Shown here in pieces: positions 33,244 through 43,426 of a stretch of DNA of 64,000 nucleotides (the first letter of the stretch is position 1; each line of letters starts with the position of its first letter). The notes beneath the pieces are model-generated. The model searched no databases. It was not told the origin of the DNA and saw nothing but the letters and a program-made list of their open reading frames with translations. Source of the stretch: [Mycobacterium] manitobense (GTDB taxonomy: Bacteria; Actinomycetota; Actinomycetes; Mycobacteriales; Mycobacteriaceae); NCBI RefSeq assembly GCF_025821665.1, contig NZ_JACKSJ010000235.1, positions 124,001 through 188,000 of the forward strand. Direction: 5' to 3'. The translations under genes were made by a program, and so were the position numbers.

Positions 33244-33249
33244 AGGGTA
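33244..33249 (-). promoter_or_regulatory. -10 element (TACCCT) for the M20 peptidase gene
   Basis: TACCCT on the minus strand, 7 nt before the ATG at 33236. Confidence 0.45.
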
Positions 33250-33271
33250 GTGGCACGCTCGCGGGGAAGGA

Positions 33272-33667
33272 CTAGTCGGCGGATTCCAGGATCGCCACTG
33301 CCGCGGCCGTGTCGGCCTCGTGGGTCAGCGACACGTGGATCGTCACGTCCTGCAGATGCTTGGCGATGTCACCCGACAGCCGCACCTTCGGCCGGCCCCA
33401 CATGTCGGTGACGACCTCGATGTCGCGGTGGATCCCCTCCGGCAGCGCGGGCCGCTTGGAGAACCGCGATCCCGACCACGCCTTGATCACGGCCTCCTTG
33501 GCCGCCCACCGGGCCGCCAGGTGCCGGGCCGCCGACGAACTCTTGTCCGCGGCGTCCCGGCGCTCCCCCGGCGTGAACGTCTCGGAGAACACCGTGCCCG
33601 GGCGGTCGACCTGTTCGGCGAACTCCGGGATGGAGACCAGGTCGATGCCCACACCCACTATCGCCAC
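33272..33667 (-). CDS. acpS: Holo-ACP synthase (4'-phosphopantetheinyl transferase)
   Basis: 131 residues, AcpS-type. Signature parts are GVGIDLVSIPEF at the N-terminus (Mg-binding Asp) and AARWAAKEAVIKAW (Glu/Lys of the second motif). It transfers phosphopantetheine from CoA to the ACP serine; in mycobacteria AcpS activates FAS-I and lies just downstream of fas, as here (60-nt gap, same strand). TAGGGT at 6 nt before the GTG suggests an additional, leaderless promoter of its own. Equivalent to Rv2523c. Confidence 0.94.
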   Translation of the reverse strand: MAIVGVGIDLVSIPEFAEQVDRPGTVFSETFTPGERRDAADKSSSAARHLAARWAAKEAVIKAWSGSRFSKRPALPEGIHRDIEVVTDMWGRPKVRLSGDIAKHLQDVTIHVSLTHEADTAAAVAILESAD

Positions 33668-33673
33668 GCAGCG

Positions 33674-33679
33674 ACCCTA
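33674..33679 (-). promoter_or_regulatory. -10 element (TAGGGT) for acpS
   Basis: TAGGGT on the minus strand, 6 nt before the GTG of acpS, within the fas-acpS gap. Confidence 0.45.
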
Positions 33680-33727
33680 GCCCACGCCTGTGTGCTCATC
33701 GGTGCTGGTTGCTCTTCGCGCAAGCGC

Positions 33728-36700
33728 TCATCGGCCGTACACGTCGCCGTCACCGAGCCTCGACGCCGCGTCGAGCAGCATCGCCGCCTCCTGCCGCTTC
33801 TCCGACCCGTCGTGGCCGAAGCGCCGGTCCGCGGGCCGCTCGTACATCGGGCGACCGCCGGCGATCGCCGACGCCAGCCGGCGACGGCCGGCGAGCGTGC
33901 GCTGGTCCGCGCGGCGGCTGTAGTCCTCGCGCTGCTCGGGATCGAGCGTGGCGAGGAACGCCTGCGGGTGCACCAGCGCGATGAGCCCGGACACGTGCCC
34001 GAAGCCCAGGCTGGTCACCAGGCCGGCCTTCAGCGGGAACTTCTCCCCCAGCCGCAGCGTCTCGCGCGGCCAGACGAAGTGCCCGGAGGTGGCCATCTCG
34101 TCGTCGACGCAGTCCAGGCTGCGGTTCGGCGGGATGACGCCGTCGCGCAGCACCTGGCACAGGCCCATCATCTGGAACACCGCGGCACCGCCCTTGGCGT
34201 GGCCGGTGAGCGTCTTCTGGCTGACGATGAACAGCGGCGCCCCCGCCGACCGGCCCATCGAGTCCGCGAGCCGCTCGTGCAGCTCGGTCTCGTTGGGATC
34301 GTTGGCCAGCGTCGAGGTGTCGTGCTTGTAGATCACCGCGATGTCGTCGGCGCCGACGCCCAGCTTGGCCAGCGAGCGGGCCAGCACCGAGTCCCTGCCG
34401 CCGCGACCGGCGCCGAGCGCGCCGAGTCCCGGTGCCGGGATGGAGGTGTGCACACCGTCGGCGAAGCTCTGCGCGTAGCCGACGACCGCCAGCACCGGCA
34501 GACCCATCTTCACCGCAAGGTCACCGCGGGCCAGCAGGATCGTGCCGCCGCCCTGGGCCTCGACGAAGCCGAGCCTGCGCCGGTCGTTGGCACGGGAGAA
34601 CTTCGAATCGCTGATCCCCTTGGCGCGCATCATCTGGGTGTCGGCGGTGGCTGCCATGTCACCGAAGCCGATGATCGCCTCGAGCGTCAGGTCGTCGAAG
34701 CCGCCGGCGACCACGAGTTCGGCCTTGCCGAGCCGGATCTTGTCGACGCCTTCCTCGACCGACACCGCCGCGGTGGCGCACGCGCCGACCGGGTGGATCA
34801 TCGCGCCGTAGGAGCCGATGTAGGACTGCACGACGTGCGCGGCCACGACGTTCGGCAGCACCTCCTGCAGGATGTCGTTCGGCTTGTTCCGGCCCAGCAG
34901 GTTGCCGTGATACATGGTCTGCATCGACGTCATGCCGCCCATGCCGGTGCCCTGCGTGCTGGCCACCAGGCTCGGGTGCACCCAGCGCATCAACTCGGTC
35001 GGGCTGAAGCCCGCCGACAGGAACGCATCGACCGTGGCGACGATGTTCCACAGCGCCACCCGGTCGATCGAGTTGGCCATGTCGGGCGTGATGCCCCACA
35101 CCGTGGGATCGAAGCCGGTGGGGATCTGCGCGCCGACTGTGCGCGACAGCTTGGTCTTGCGCGGCACCCGGATCTCGGTGCCCGCCTTGCGGATCACCTG
35201 CCAGTCGGCCGAGTCCGGGACTGGGCGCACCACGGTGTGCTCGGGATCGAACTCGACGAACGCGCGGGCCTCGTCCTCGGAGGACACGACGAACGAGAAG
35301 TCCTTGTCCAGGAACACGCTCACCAGCAGCGGCGAGGCGTGATCGGGGTCGATCGCGCCGTCGTCGACGAATTCGCGGATGCCGCAACGCTCCACGACGG
35401 TGTCGTGATAGCGCTCGACGAGCTCCTCCTCGGGAACCAGGTCACCGGAGGCGGCGTCGTACCAGCCCGGCTTCGGGTCGTCCTCCCAGGTGATCAGGCC
35501 GGTCGTCCACGCCAGCTCGAGAACGCCTGCGGCCGACAGTTCGTTGTCGACCTCCATCTCGAAGCGGGTCCGCGACGAACCGTAGGGCCCGAGTTCGGCG
35601 CCGCCGACGATCACCACGAGGTCCGCGGGGTCGACGTCGAGGTCGGCCCACTCCGGTGCGGGCGCCGGGCCGTCCAGCCGCGGCGGCGCGGGCAGCGCGG
35701 CGATGGTGCCCGGTGTTGGCCCGTCCTCCGGCAGCGTCTCGGTGGTCATCTCCTCGCGCGCCTTGGCCGCCAGCGCCGCCATGTCGAGCTCGACGTCGCC
35801 GAGGCCGCCGGTGAGGTCGACCTCGAGCGGCTCGCGGGCCGCGGACACCTTCGCGTCGATGTCGCACAGCGCCAACAGCATCGAGGCCATCTCGGCGGTG
35901 GTGTAGGTGGTGACGCCGGCTTCCTCGACGGCACCCACGATGGCGTCGTTGTGACCCATCAGGCCGGTGCCCTTGGTCCAGCCGATCAGCGCGTGCGCCA
36001 GCGAAACCCGCTGCGCCCAGGATGATTCGGCCTTCCAGCGGGTGACCAGCGCATCGAGTGCGGACTTGGCCTCGCCGTAGGCGCCGTCACCGCCGAACAT
36101 GCCGCGGTTCGGTGAGCCGGGCAGCACCACGTGCAGCCGCGACGCGATGTCGCGCTCGGCGCCGATGCCCGACAGGCCGGCGATGAGCCGCTGCACGGCC
36201 CACAGCAGCACCTTCATCTCCATCTCGGAGCGCGAACCGGCCTCCGACATGTCGCCGGCCACCTTCGGCGCGGCGAACGGGAACAGCAGCGTCGGCGTCT
36301 GGGCGTCCTTGAGGTGGATCGACTGCGGCCCGAGGCTCTCGGTCTGCTCCGAGCCGACCCACGACACCAGTGCGTCGATGTCGTTGTAGGAGGCCATGTT
36401 CGCCGGCACCACCCACAGCGTCGCGCCGAAGCGCGCACTGTCGCGGTAGAGCGACTTGTAGAACTCCAGCCGGGCGTCGTCGAGGCGCGAGGTGGTGGCG
36501 ATCACCGTCGCCCCGCCCTCGAGCAGCTGCGCGGCCACCGATGCGGCGATCGAGCCCTTCGAGGCGCCCGTCACCACCGCGACCTCGTCGCTGTAGCGGC
36601 CGCGGCCCGGGTTCTCCGCCCCGGCGGCGATCCGGCCGAACAGCGATGCATGCACGTTGCGGCCCGCCGCCAGTGCCTTGCCCTGCCACCAGTTCGCCTG

Positions 36701-39700
36701 GGTGGCCACCACGTGGCCGGCGCCCTCGAACCGTTCGGCCAGTCGCGGCCACTCGGCGTCGACGTCGTTCTCCTCGGCCAGCCAGATCTTCACCAGATCC
36801 TCACGGGCGCTCGCCCAGCGGTCGTCGAAGACGACCGCCTTGCGACCGTCGAAGACGGGTGCGACCAGCCGCGGCCAGTCGGAGCCGAGTTCGGTGGTGA
36901 CCAGGTCGATGAGCTCCGCGTCGCTCGCGGACTCGGGCGCGGTGACCGGCTTGTCGAGGCCGAGCTGGTCGAGGACCAGGCGGGCGGCCGAAGCCAGCAC
37001 GCCGTCGCGACCGGTGACCTGTTCGGCGAACTCACCGAGCGCGGCGGAATCGACCACACCGCCCGCGGCGCCGCCGGCCGACGGGAGCGTCACGGAGACA
37101 CCCTTGCGTGCGGCCACCGCCGTCACGGCGCCGTCGACGACCTTGTCCACCGACGCGGCGTCGGCGAGCGCACCCTCGTGCAGTCCGCCCAGACCGCCGC
37201 CGCGCACGCTGCTGCCCTCACGGGTGCCCAGCGCCACCTCGACGGTCACGTGCTTGACCCAGCCGTCGCCGAGCTCCCAGGTCTTCTTCACCCGCTCGGC
37301 GATGTAGGCCGGGCGCTTGCCGGACGGGCCGAGCACGGTGCGCAACTGGTCGTTGATCGCATCCGAGAGCACCGGGCCGAACGGCTTGTAGGTGCGGGCC
37401 AGCTTGGTGACCTGTCCCTTCAGCGCGGCGAGGTCGGCCTCGGCCGCACCGTCGATCGCGCCGAGGTTCAGCTCCGAGCCGAGGTCGACCAGCAGCTGGT
37501 TGCGCCGCGACGACGCACCGTCTGTGATCGACTCGATGGAGTCCAGCCCCTCGATCTGATCGAGGCGCATCTTGGCCGAGAGGGCGATCAGCGCCACCGT
37601 CGCGTCCGCGGCGTCGAAGCTCAGGTCGTCGGGACGCGGGCCACCCGACGGCGCCGCCGGAGCGGCCTGCGCGGGCGCGGCTGCCGCCGGAGCCTCGCCG
37701 GCGGGTGCGGCCGGGGCGTCGTCGACCTCGGGCTCGGGCTCGGGATCGGTGTCGTTGGCGAACAGCACCGCGGCGTCGCGCTCTGAGTTGAGCACCTCCA
37801 CCGTGCTGTGCGAGTACTCGGGCAGCTTCAGCGTGTTGGTCGCCAGGCCCGCCACGGTCGGCGCGGACTTCACGCCGAGCTCGACGAACCGCTCGACGCC
37901 GAGGCCGCCCGCGGCCTCCTCGATGAACAGCAGGTCCTGGGTCTCGATCCACCGCACCGGGCTGGCGAACTGCCAGGCCAGCAGCTCGATCACGACCTTG
38001 CGGCACAGCTCGCGCGGCTTCTCGTTACGCCAGGTGTCGTAGTCGGCGAGGATCTCGTCGAGCGGCTCGGCGGGCACCAGATCGCGGATCTCCTGGATGA
38101 AGTCGCGATCCAGCGTGAACGGCCTGGGCACCAGGTTGGGGATGTACTTGCCGATCAGCAGGTCGGGATCGGCGTCGCGCGGCATGACGCGCTCCAGCGA
38201 GCGGCGGAAATCGGCCACGCCGACCCGCAGCACCGACGAGTGGAACGGCACGTCGATACCCGGCACGAGGATGAAGGACCGCTTGCCGCCGCTGATCTCG
38301 CGGCGCCGTTCGACCTCTTCCTCGAGCACCTCGAGGCCGCGCACGGTGCCGGCGATGGCGTACTGCGATCCACGCAGGTTGTAGTTCACGATCTGCAGGA
38401 ATTCGCCGGTGCGCGCGGCGATCTCGTCGACGAACGCCGTGACGTCGGCGTCGGGCAGGTCGATCTGCGACGGCCGGATCGCGGCCAGCCGGTAGTTGGA
38501 CCGGCCCTGCTCGTCGCGCGGCACGATGTCGTGCATCTTGCTGCCGCGGTGGAACACCACCTCGAGCAGCGCCTCCAGTTCGTAGACACCGGAGACGCAC
38601 GCCAGCGCGGTGTACTCGCCGACGGAGTGCCCGCAGGCGATGGCGCCCTCGACGAACGCGCCCTGCTCACGCATCTCGGCCACCTGGGCGGCCGCCACCG
38701 TCGCCATCGCGACCTGGGTGAACTGCGTCAGGTAGAGCACGCCCTCGGGATGCTGGTAGTGCACTCCGGAGGCGATGAGGCTGGTCGGGTTGTCGCGCAC
38801 CACGTGCAGCACCGAGAAGCCGAGGGTCTCGCGGGTGAACTTGTCCGCGGAGTCCCACACCTTGCGGGCCGCCTTGGACCGGGCACGGACCTCCATGCCC
38901 ATGCCCTTGTGCTGGATGCCCTGGCCGGGGAAGGCGTAGACGGTCTTCGGCGCGGCCAGCCGCGCGGTCGCCGACATCACCAGGTTGTTGTCGACCTTGG
39001 CGGTGACCTCGAGAACCTCTGCGCCGACGTCGATTCCGACGCGGTCGACGCGGAACTCGATCTCGTCGCCGGGCAACACCATGCCGAGGAACCGGGCGGT
39101 CCAGCCGATGAGGCGGGCCGGCGGGACGGCCTTGCCGTCGGTCGCGGTGACGACGTGCTGGGCGGCCGCCGACAGCCACATCCCGTGCACGATGGGCGAT
39201 TCCAGCCCAGCGAGCAGCGCGGCGGCGCGGTCGGTGTGAATCGGGTTGTGGTCGCCGGAGACGACCGCGAACGGCCGCATGTCGACCGGGGCGCCGACGC
39301 TGACGTCGCGACGGCGGCGACGCGGCGTGTCGGTGGCGTTGCCGGAGACGGCTCCGCCCGCCCGGACCGGGTCGGTCAGTTCGGCCGCACCGGTGCGGCC
39401 GCGGATGGCGAACCGCTCCTCGAGCGTGGCCACCACGGTGCCGTCGGCGGTGGTCACCGTGACGGCGACCGGGACGACGCGGCCCACCTCGGTGTCGGTG
39501 GCCACCGAAGCTGTTGCGGTGACGGTCAATTCGGCCACCTCGGTGGGCAGCGGCGCCTCCAGGCGGGCGGCGTGGTCGAGGTGCACCAGGCTCAGCAGGC
39601 CCTCGACGACCGGGAATCCGGAGTCGGTGGCCGCGGAACCGACGGCGGCGAACACGGCGGGCCAGCAGCGGCCGACGAGGGCGTCGGGCACCACCGTCAG

Positions 39701-42700
39701 AGTGGGCGCCAGCGGGGCGCCGAAGGTGGCGGTCACACCGGTGTGGTCGGCCACCTGCTCGGGATCCCAGCCCACGGTGACCGTCGCCGAGCCACCGGAG
39801 ACCGGCGGCAGGGCATCGGGGCCGTCGACGCCCGCGGCGATGGCGAGCACCGCACGCATGGCGGTGGCGGCGTCCTCGGTGGACACCAGCGGCGCTCCGC
39901 CGCTGCGGACGACATCGGTGAGGGTGAAGCGGATCTCGATCCAGGTGCCCGAGAGCGGCACGCTGAGGACGACGTGCTGGTCGTCGGCGACGGTGATGCG
40001 CGCACCGGTGGACGCGTGGGTCGCGACCGTCTGGCCTTCACGCACCTGCCAGTCCCGCGGCTCGGCGATGCGGTGCACCGGGTTGGTCGCGGTGCGGCCG
40101 GCCCACAGCACGTCGGGCGCGTCGAGCAGCGCGGCGAGCGGACCGGTGACGTCGGCACGGCCCTGACGGCGGGACAGCACCGGCGCCGGGTCGCCGTTGC
40201 GGGCGAGCGCCTGGTCCACAGCGGCCTGCTCGAAGCGGTCGAGCAGCTCGCCGACGGGCTCGTCGACCCGGGTGATTCCGGCGACGGCGGCGGTGCCGGG
40301 GATGATGCACACCTGGTCGGCGGAGTAGCGGGCGTCGTGGGCCTGCCACAGCGAGTCGCTGCGCCACCAGCGGCGGACGTCCTTGTCGATCACCGGCACG
40401 AAATTAACCGGCTTGCCGAGCGTCTTGCAGAGCTGGACGAAGAACGGCACGTCGGCCGGGTGCAGCTGCACCGTCGCGGCGTCCGGGTAACGCTTCACGA
40501 GTGCGGCGATCGCCGCCTCGGGCTCCTCGAGCAGCCGGCCTTCGGGGAACAGCGTGGGGATCTCGCCGGAGTCGACGGCGTGCAGCCGGGCCTCGGCGCG
40601 CTGCAGCATCTGCTCGAAGCGGTCCCGCCAGGTGATGTCCAGCCACGGCGAGCCCGGGGTCCTCGAGTCGGCGTTGCTGCTGCCGTCCCCGATGGCGAGC
40701 TCGACGTAGCGCTGAAGCCACTGCAGGTAGGTCATCTCGCCGACGTCGCCGAAGTAGGGCTTCGCCGTCACGGCCATCGCCGCGATGATCTCGTCGCGCC
40801 GGTCGGCGACGGCGTCGGCGTCGCCGGCCACCTCGTCGAGCAGGCGTCCGCAGCGTGAGGCGGCGTTGTCGATCTCGTGGATGTCGGCGCCGAGCTGGCT
40901 GCGGCCGGAGGCCATGCCGCCCTGCGCCTTTCCGGCGCCCACCCATGTCTCGGTGCCACGGGTCTCGACGAGCATCTGCTTGACCTGTGGGCTGGTGGTG
41001 GCCTCGAGGGTGGCCATCGCCGCGGTGCCGACGAGGATGCCGTCGACGGGCATGGCCGGGAAGCCGAAGGACTCCGACCAGCGCCCGGACAGGTATTCGG
41101 CGGCCTGCTCGGGCGTGCCGATGCCACCGCCGACGCAGATGGTGATGTTGGATCGCGACCGCAGCTCCGAGTAGGTCGCCAGCAGCAAGTCGTCGAGGTC
41201 TTCCCAGGAGTGGTGGCCGCCGGCGCGGCCGCCCTCGATGTGCACGATCACCGGCTTGGTGGGCACCTCGGCGGCGATGCGGATGACCGAGCGGATCTGC
41301 TCGACGGTGCCGGGCTTGAACACGACGTGGCCGATGCCGATGGAGTTGAGCTCGTCGATCAGGTCGACGGCCTCCTCGAGCTCCGGGATGCCCGCGGTGA
41401 CGACGAGGCCGTCGATCGGCGCACCCGCCTGGCGCGCCTTCTGCACCAGGCGCTTGCCACCGACCTGCAGCTTCCACAGGTACGGGTCGAGGAACAGCGA
41501 GTTGAACTGCACGGAGCGGCCCGGTTCGAGCAGCCCGGTGAGTTCGGCGATGCGGTCGTTGAAGATCGGCTCGGTGACCTGGCCACCGCCGGCCAGCTCA
41601 GCCCAGTGGCCGGCATTGGCTGCGGCGGCGACGATCTTGGCATCGACGGTGGTGGGCGTCATCCCCGCGAGCAGGATCGGCGAGCGGCCGGTCAGCCGGG
41701 TGAACTTCGTCGACAGCTTGACCGACCCGTCCGGCAGCCGCACGGTCGTCGGCGCGTAGCTCGACCACGGCCGGGCCACCTCGGGCACCGCGCCGACGGT
41801 GAACAGGTTGCGCTGCCCGCCGCGGGTGGCGGCGGGGACGATGCCGATGCCCAGTCCGCGGATCACCGGGGCGGTCAGCCGGGTCAGGATGTCGCCGGGT
41901 CCGAGGTCGAGGATCCAGCGGGCGCCTGCCTCGTGCAGGTCGGTGATCTCGTCGACCCAGTCGACCTGGGTGACGAGGATCGCCTCGGTCATGGCGCGGG
42001 CGAGGTCGACGTCGATCCCGACCGCCTCGGCCCACCGGCCGACGATGTCGACGCCGTCCGACAGGCGCGGCGTGTGGAAGCCGACCTCGACCTGCACGGG
42101 GTCGAAGGAAGGTGCGAACACGGCGCCGCCGCGGACCTTGTTCTTGCGGTCGGCCTCTTCCTTCTCCGAGATCTGGGCGCAGTACAGCTCGAAGCGGGAG
42201 AGCTGCTCGGGGGTGCCGGTGATGACGACCGAGCGCCTGCCGTTGCGGATGGACAGCACCGGCGGCAGCACGGTGCGCACGTCCTGGGCGAATTCCTCGA
42301 TGAGTTCGTAGATGCGCTCGGGATCGGCGTTGGTGACCGACACCATGGGCGGCCGGTCGCCGAGGACGGTGATGCCACGCCGGCGGGCGACGAGCGTGCC
42401 GGCCGCACCGATCAGCTGAGCCAGCGCGAGCAGCTCGACATCCTTCGCGCCACGGGCGGCGAGCGCCTCCACGGCGAGCACGCCCTGCGAGTGCCCTGCG
42501 ACGGCGACAGGCGGGGTGGCGTACAGATCCATGCCCTGACGGGCCAGCGCCCGCACCGCGGCGATCTGGGTGAGCAGCACGCCGGGCACGGAGACCGCGG
42601 CCGACGTCAGCTGCTTGGCGGTGGGCAGTGGCTCCTCGGAGGCCAGCGCGCGGACCCAGGCCAGCGGCTCGAAGCCGATCGGCCGGACGACGACGAGTTC

Positions 42701-42940
42701 CTTGGCGACGGGTTCGAGCAGCAGTTCGGCCTCGCCGGCGAGTGTCGCGAGTTCGCCCTCGATGCCTGCTGAGGACACCAGCTCCTCGAGCGTGTCGAGC
42801 CATGCGCTGCCCTGGCCGCCGAAGGCGACCGCGTAGGGTTCGCCGGCGTTGAGGCGGTCGACGAGCGCGTGCGCGGATCTGGTGGCCTCGACATCGCCGC
42901 TGCGGTCGGTGGACATCCGGTCGTGCTCGTGAATCGTCAC
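33728..42940 (-). CDS. fas: Type I fatty acid synthase (FAS-I)
   Basis: A single 3070-residue polypeptide, the mycobacterial length. Domains in order: acyltransferase with Ser151 in AGHSQG; enoyl reductase (from about 430, LLAGMTPTTVDAKIV and GGRAGGHHSWED); dehydratase with His1231 in SGDHNP; malonyl/palmitoyl transferase with Ser1439 in CGHSVGE; ACP with the probable phosphopantetheine Ser1810 in DGASSRRNQ; ketoreductase (VVTGASKGSIAAS near 2120); ketosynthase with Cys2721 (GACATAA), His2873 (KHDTS) and His2914 (TGHAKGG). It makes C16-C26 acyl-CoAs from acetyl- and malonyl-CoA that feed phospholipids and FAS-II/mycolate synthesis. No frameshift is seen. The ACP is modified by AcpS encoded next door. 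Confidence 0.97.
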   Translation of the reverse strand: MTIHEHDRMSTDRSGDVEATRSAHALVDRLNAGEPYAVAFGGQGSAWLDTLEELVSSAGIEGELATLAGEAELLLEPVAKELVVVRPIGFEPLAWVRALASEEPLPTAKQLTSAAVSVPGVLLTQIAAVRALARQGMDLYATPPVAVAGHSQGVLAVEALAARGAKDVELLALAQLIGAAGTLVARRRGITVLGDRPPMVSVTNADPERIYELIEEFAQDVRTVLPPVLSIRNGRRSVVITGTPEQLSRFELYCAQISEKEEADRKNKVRGGAVFAPSFDPVQVEVGFHTPRLSDGVDIVGRWAEAVGIDVDLARAMTEAILVTQVDWVDEITDLHEAGARWILDLGPGDILTRLTAPVIRGLGIGIVPAATRGGQRNLFTVGAVPEVARPWSSYAPTTVRLPDGSVKLSTKFTRLTGRSPILLAGMTPTTVDAKIVAAAANAGHWAELAGGGQVTEPIFNDRIAELTGLLEPGRSVQFNSLFLDPYLWKLQVGGKRLVQKARQAGAPIDGLVVTAGIPELEEAVDLIDELNSIGIGHVVFKPGTVEQIRSVIRIAAEVPTKPVIVHIEGGRAGGHHSWEDLDDLLLATYSELRSRSNITICVGGGIGTPEQAAEYLSGRWSESFGFPAMPVDGILVGTAAMATLEATTSPQVKQMLVETRGTETWVGAGKAQGGMASGRSQLGADIHEIDNAASRCGRLLDEVAGDADAVADRRDEIIAAMAVTAKPYFGDVGEMTYLQWLQRYVELAIGDGSSNADSRTPGSPWLDITWRDRFEQMLQRAEARLHAVDSGEIPTLFPEGRLLEEPEAAIAALVKRYPDAATVQLHPADVPFFVQLCKTLGKPVNFVPVIDKDVRRWWRSDSLWQAHDARYSADQVCIIPGTAAVAGITRVDEPVGELLDRFEQAAVDQALARNGDPAPVLSRRQGRADVTGPLAALLDAPDVLWAGRTATNPVHRIAEPRDWQVREGQTVATHASTGARITVADDQHVVLSVPLSGTWIEIRFTLTDVVRSGGAPLVSTEDAATAMRAVLAIAAGVDGPDALPPVSGGSATVTVGWDPEQVADHTGVTATFGAPLAPTLTVVPDALVGRCWPAVFAAVGSAATDSGFPVVEGLLSLVHLDHAARLEAPLPTEVAELTVTATASVATDTEVGRVVPVAVTVTTADGTVVATLEERFAIRGRTGAAELTDPVRAGGAVSGNATDTPRRRRRDVSVGAPVDMRPFAVVSGDHNPIHTDRAAALLAGLESPIVHGMWLSAAAQHVVTATDGKAVPPARLIGWTARFLGMVLPGDEIEFRVDRVGIDVGAEVLEVTAKVDNNLVMSATARLAAPKTVYAFPGQGIQHKGMGMEVRARSKAARKVWDSADKFTRETLGFSVLHVVRDNPTSLIASGVHYQHPEGVLYLTQFTQVAMATVAAAQVAEMREQGAFVEGAIACGHSVGEYTALACVSGVYELEALLEVVFHRGSKMHDIVPRDEQGRSNYRLAAIRPSQIDLPDADVTAFVDEIAARTGEFLQIVNYNLRGSQYAIAGTVRGLEVLEEEVERRREISGGKRSFILVPGIDVPFHSSVLRVGVADFRRSLERVMPRDADPDLLIGKYIPNLVPRPFTLDRDFIQEIRDLVPAEPLDEILADYDTWRNEKPRELCRKVVIELLAWQFASPVRWIETQDLLFIEEAAGGLGVERFVELGVKSAPTVAGLATNTLKLPEYSHSTVEVLNSERDAAVLFANDTDPEPEPEVDDAPAAPAGEAPAAAAPAQAAPAAPSGGPRPDDLSFDAADATVALIALSAKMRLDQIEGLDSIESITDGASSRRNQLLVDLGSELNLGAIDGAAEADLAALKGQVTKLARTYKPFGPVLSDAINDQLRTVLGPSGKRPAYIAERVKKTWELGDGWVKHVTVEVALGTREGSSVRGGGLGGLHEGALADAASVDKVVDGAVTAVAARKGVSVTLPSAGGAAGGVVDSAALGEFAEQVTGRDGVLASAARLVLDQLGLDKPVTAPESASDAELIDLVTTELGSDWPRLVAPVFDGRKAVVFDDRWASAREDLVKIWLAEENDVDAEWPRLAERFEGAGHVVATQANWWQGKALAAGRNVHASLFGRIAAGAENPGRGRYSDEVAVVTGASKGSIAASVAAQLLEGGATVIATTSRLDDARLEFYKSLYRDSARFGATLWVVPANMASYNDIDALVSWVGSEQTESLGPQSIHLKDAQTPTLLFPFAAPKVAGDMSEAGSRSEMEMKVLLWAVQRLIAGLSGIGAERDIASRLHVVLPGSPNRGMFGGDGAYGEAKSALDALVTRWKAESSWAQRVSLAHALIGWTKGTGLMGHNDAIVGAVEEAGVTTYTTAEMASMLLALCDIDAKVSAAREPLEVDLTGGLGDVELDMAALAAKAREEMTTETLPEDGPTPGTIAALPAPPRLDGPAPAPEWADLDVDPADLVVIVGGAELGPYGSSRTRFEMEVDNELSAAGVLELAWTTGLITWEDDPKPGWYDAASGDLVPEEELVERYHDTVVERCGIREFVDDGAIDPDHASPLLVSVFLDKDFSFVVSSEDEARAFVEFDPEHTVVRPVPDSADWQVIRKAGTEIRVPRKTKLSRTVGAQIPTGFDPTVWGITPDMANSIDRVALWNIVATVDAFLSAGFSPTELMRWVHPSLVASTQGTGMGGMTSMQTMYHGNLLGRNKPNDILQEVLPNVVAAHVVQSYIGSYGAMIHPVGACATAAVSVEEGVDKIRLGKAELVVAGGFDDLTLEAIIGFGDMAATADTQMMRAKGISDSKFSRANDRRRLGFVEAQGGGTILLARGDLAVKMGLPVLAVVGYAQSFADGVHTSIPAPGLGALGAGRGGRDSVLARSLAKLGVGADDIAVIYKHDTSTLANDPNETELHERLADSMGRSAGAPLFIVSQKTLTGHAKGGAAVFQMMGLCQVLRDGVIPPNRSLDCVDDEMATSGHFVWPRETLRLGEKFPLKAGLVTSLGFGHVSGLIALVHPQAFLATLDPEQREDYSRRADQRTLAGRRRLASAIAGGRPMYERPADRRFGHDGSEKRQEAAMLLDAASRLGDGDVYGR

Positions 42941-43426
42941 TCTTGCTATCTCCCTCGGCGCTGCCTGCGCGCTTGTCGTCTCGCTCGTCGAACTGGCGGT
43001 CGTGACCGACTGTGGTCGGCTCGCCGGCTGCGCTCCCCTGCGTCGGGCCGGCGGAAGATTCTGCGTCGAATCCGGGCTGGCGGCCGTCCGTGTCCGGGCG
43101 GTCCAACCCCACTAAGAGTGGCATAAGAAGAAGGGGTGCTTTCGGCCCGCAATTGGTTACTGGCGAGTTCTACGCCCGGGTAACCCACCGCCAGATAACG
43201 CGACGCCCTTCGCCGTGCGACAGCAAGCGGGACAAACGTCCTGCATGCAGGTGGTTACGGTCGAGTAGCTACAACTGCGCTGTTCAAAGCAGCATTGTTA
43301 TGCAATCGTTATCTAAGAATTTCGGGCCGCCGGAGCGGCCGATCGAGTGTCGGATGGGTCGACACTCGGCGCGGAAGTGTCCACCCGCGCCTCGCGATGG
43401 CGCACAGGAGTTTGCTAGAAATATTA
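42941..43426 (-). promoter_or_regulatory. fas upstream region with repeated GGTTAC/GTAACC elements
   Basis: 486 nt with no credible gene. Three GGTTAC-type elements occur: GGTTAC at 43155-43160, its complement GTAACC at 43180-43185, and GGTTAC at 43253-43258; a CTGGCG/CGCCAG pair (43160-43165 and 43189-43194) is interleaved. This is where the FasR activator would be expected to act in mycobacteria, but I cannot confirm these are its sites. A/T-rich sequence around 43300-43320 may hold a promoter. Confidence 0.45.

Noticed and set aside
37808..40858. 1016-residue plus-strand ORF within fas
   Set aside because: Antisense shadow (GC-rich, His/Arg/Gly/Val-heavy), no domain; fas is intact on the other strand.
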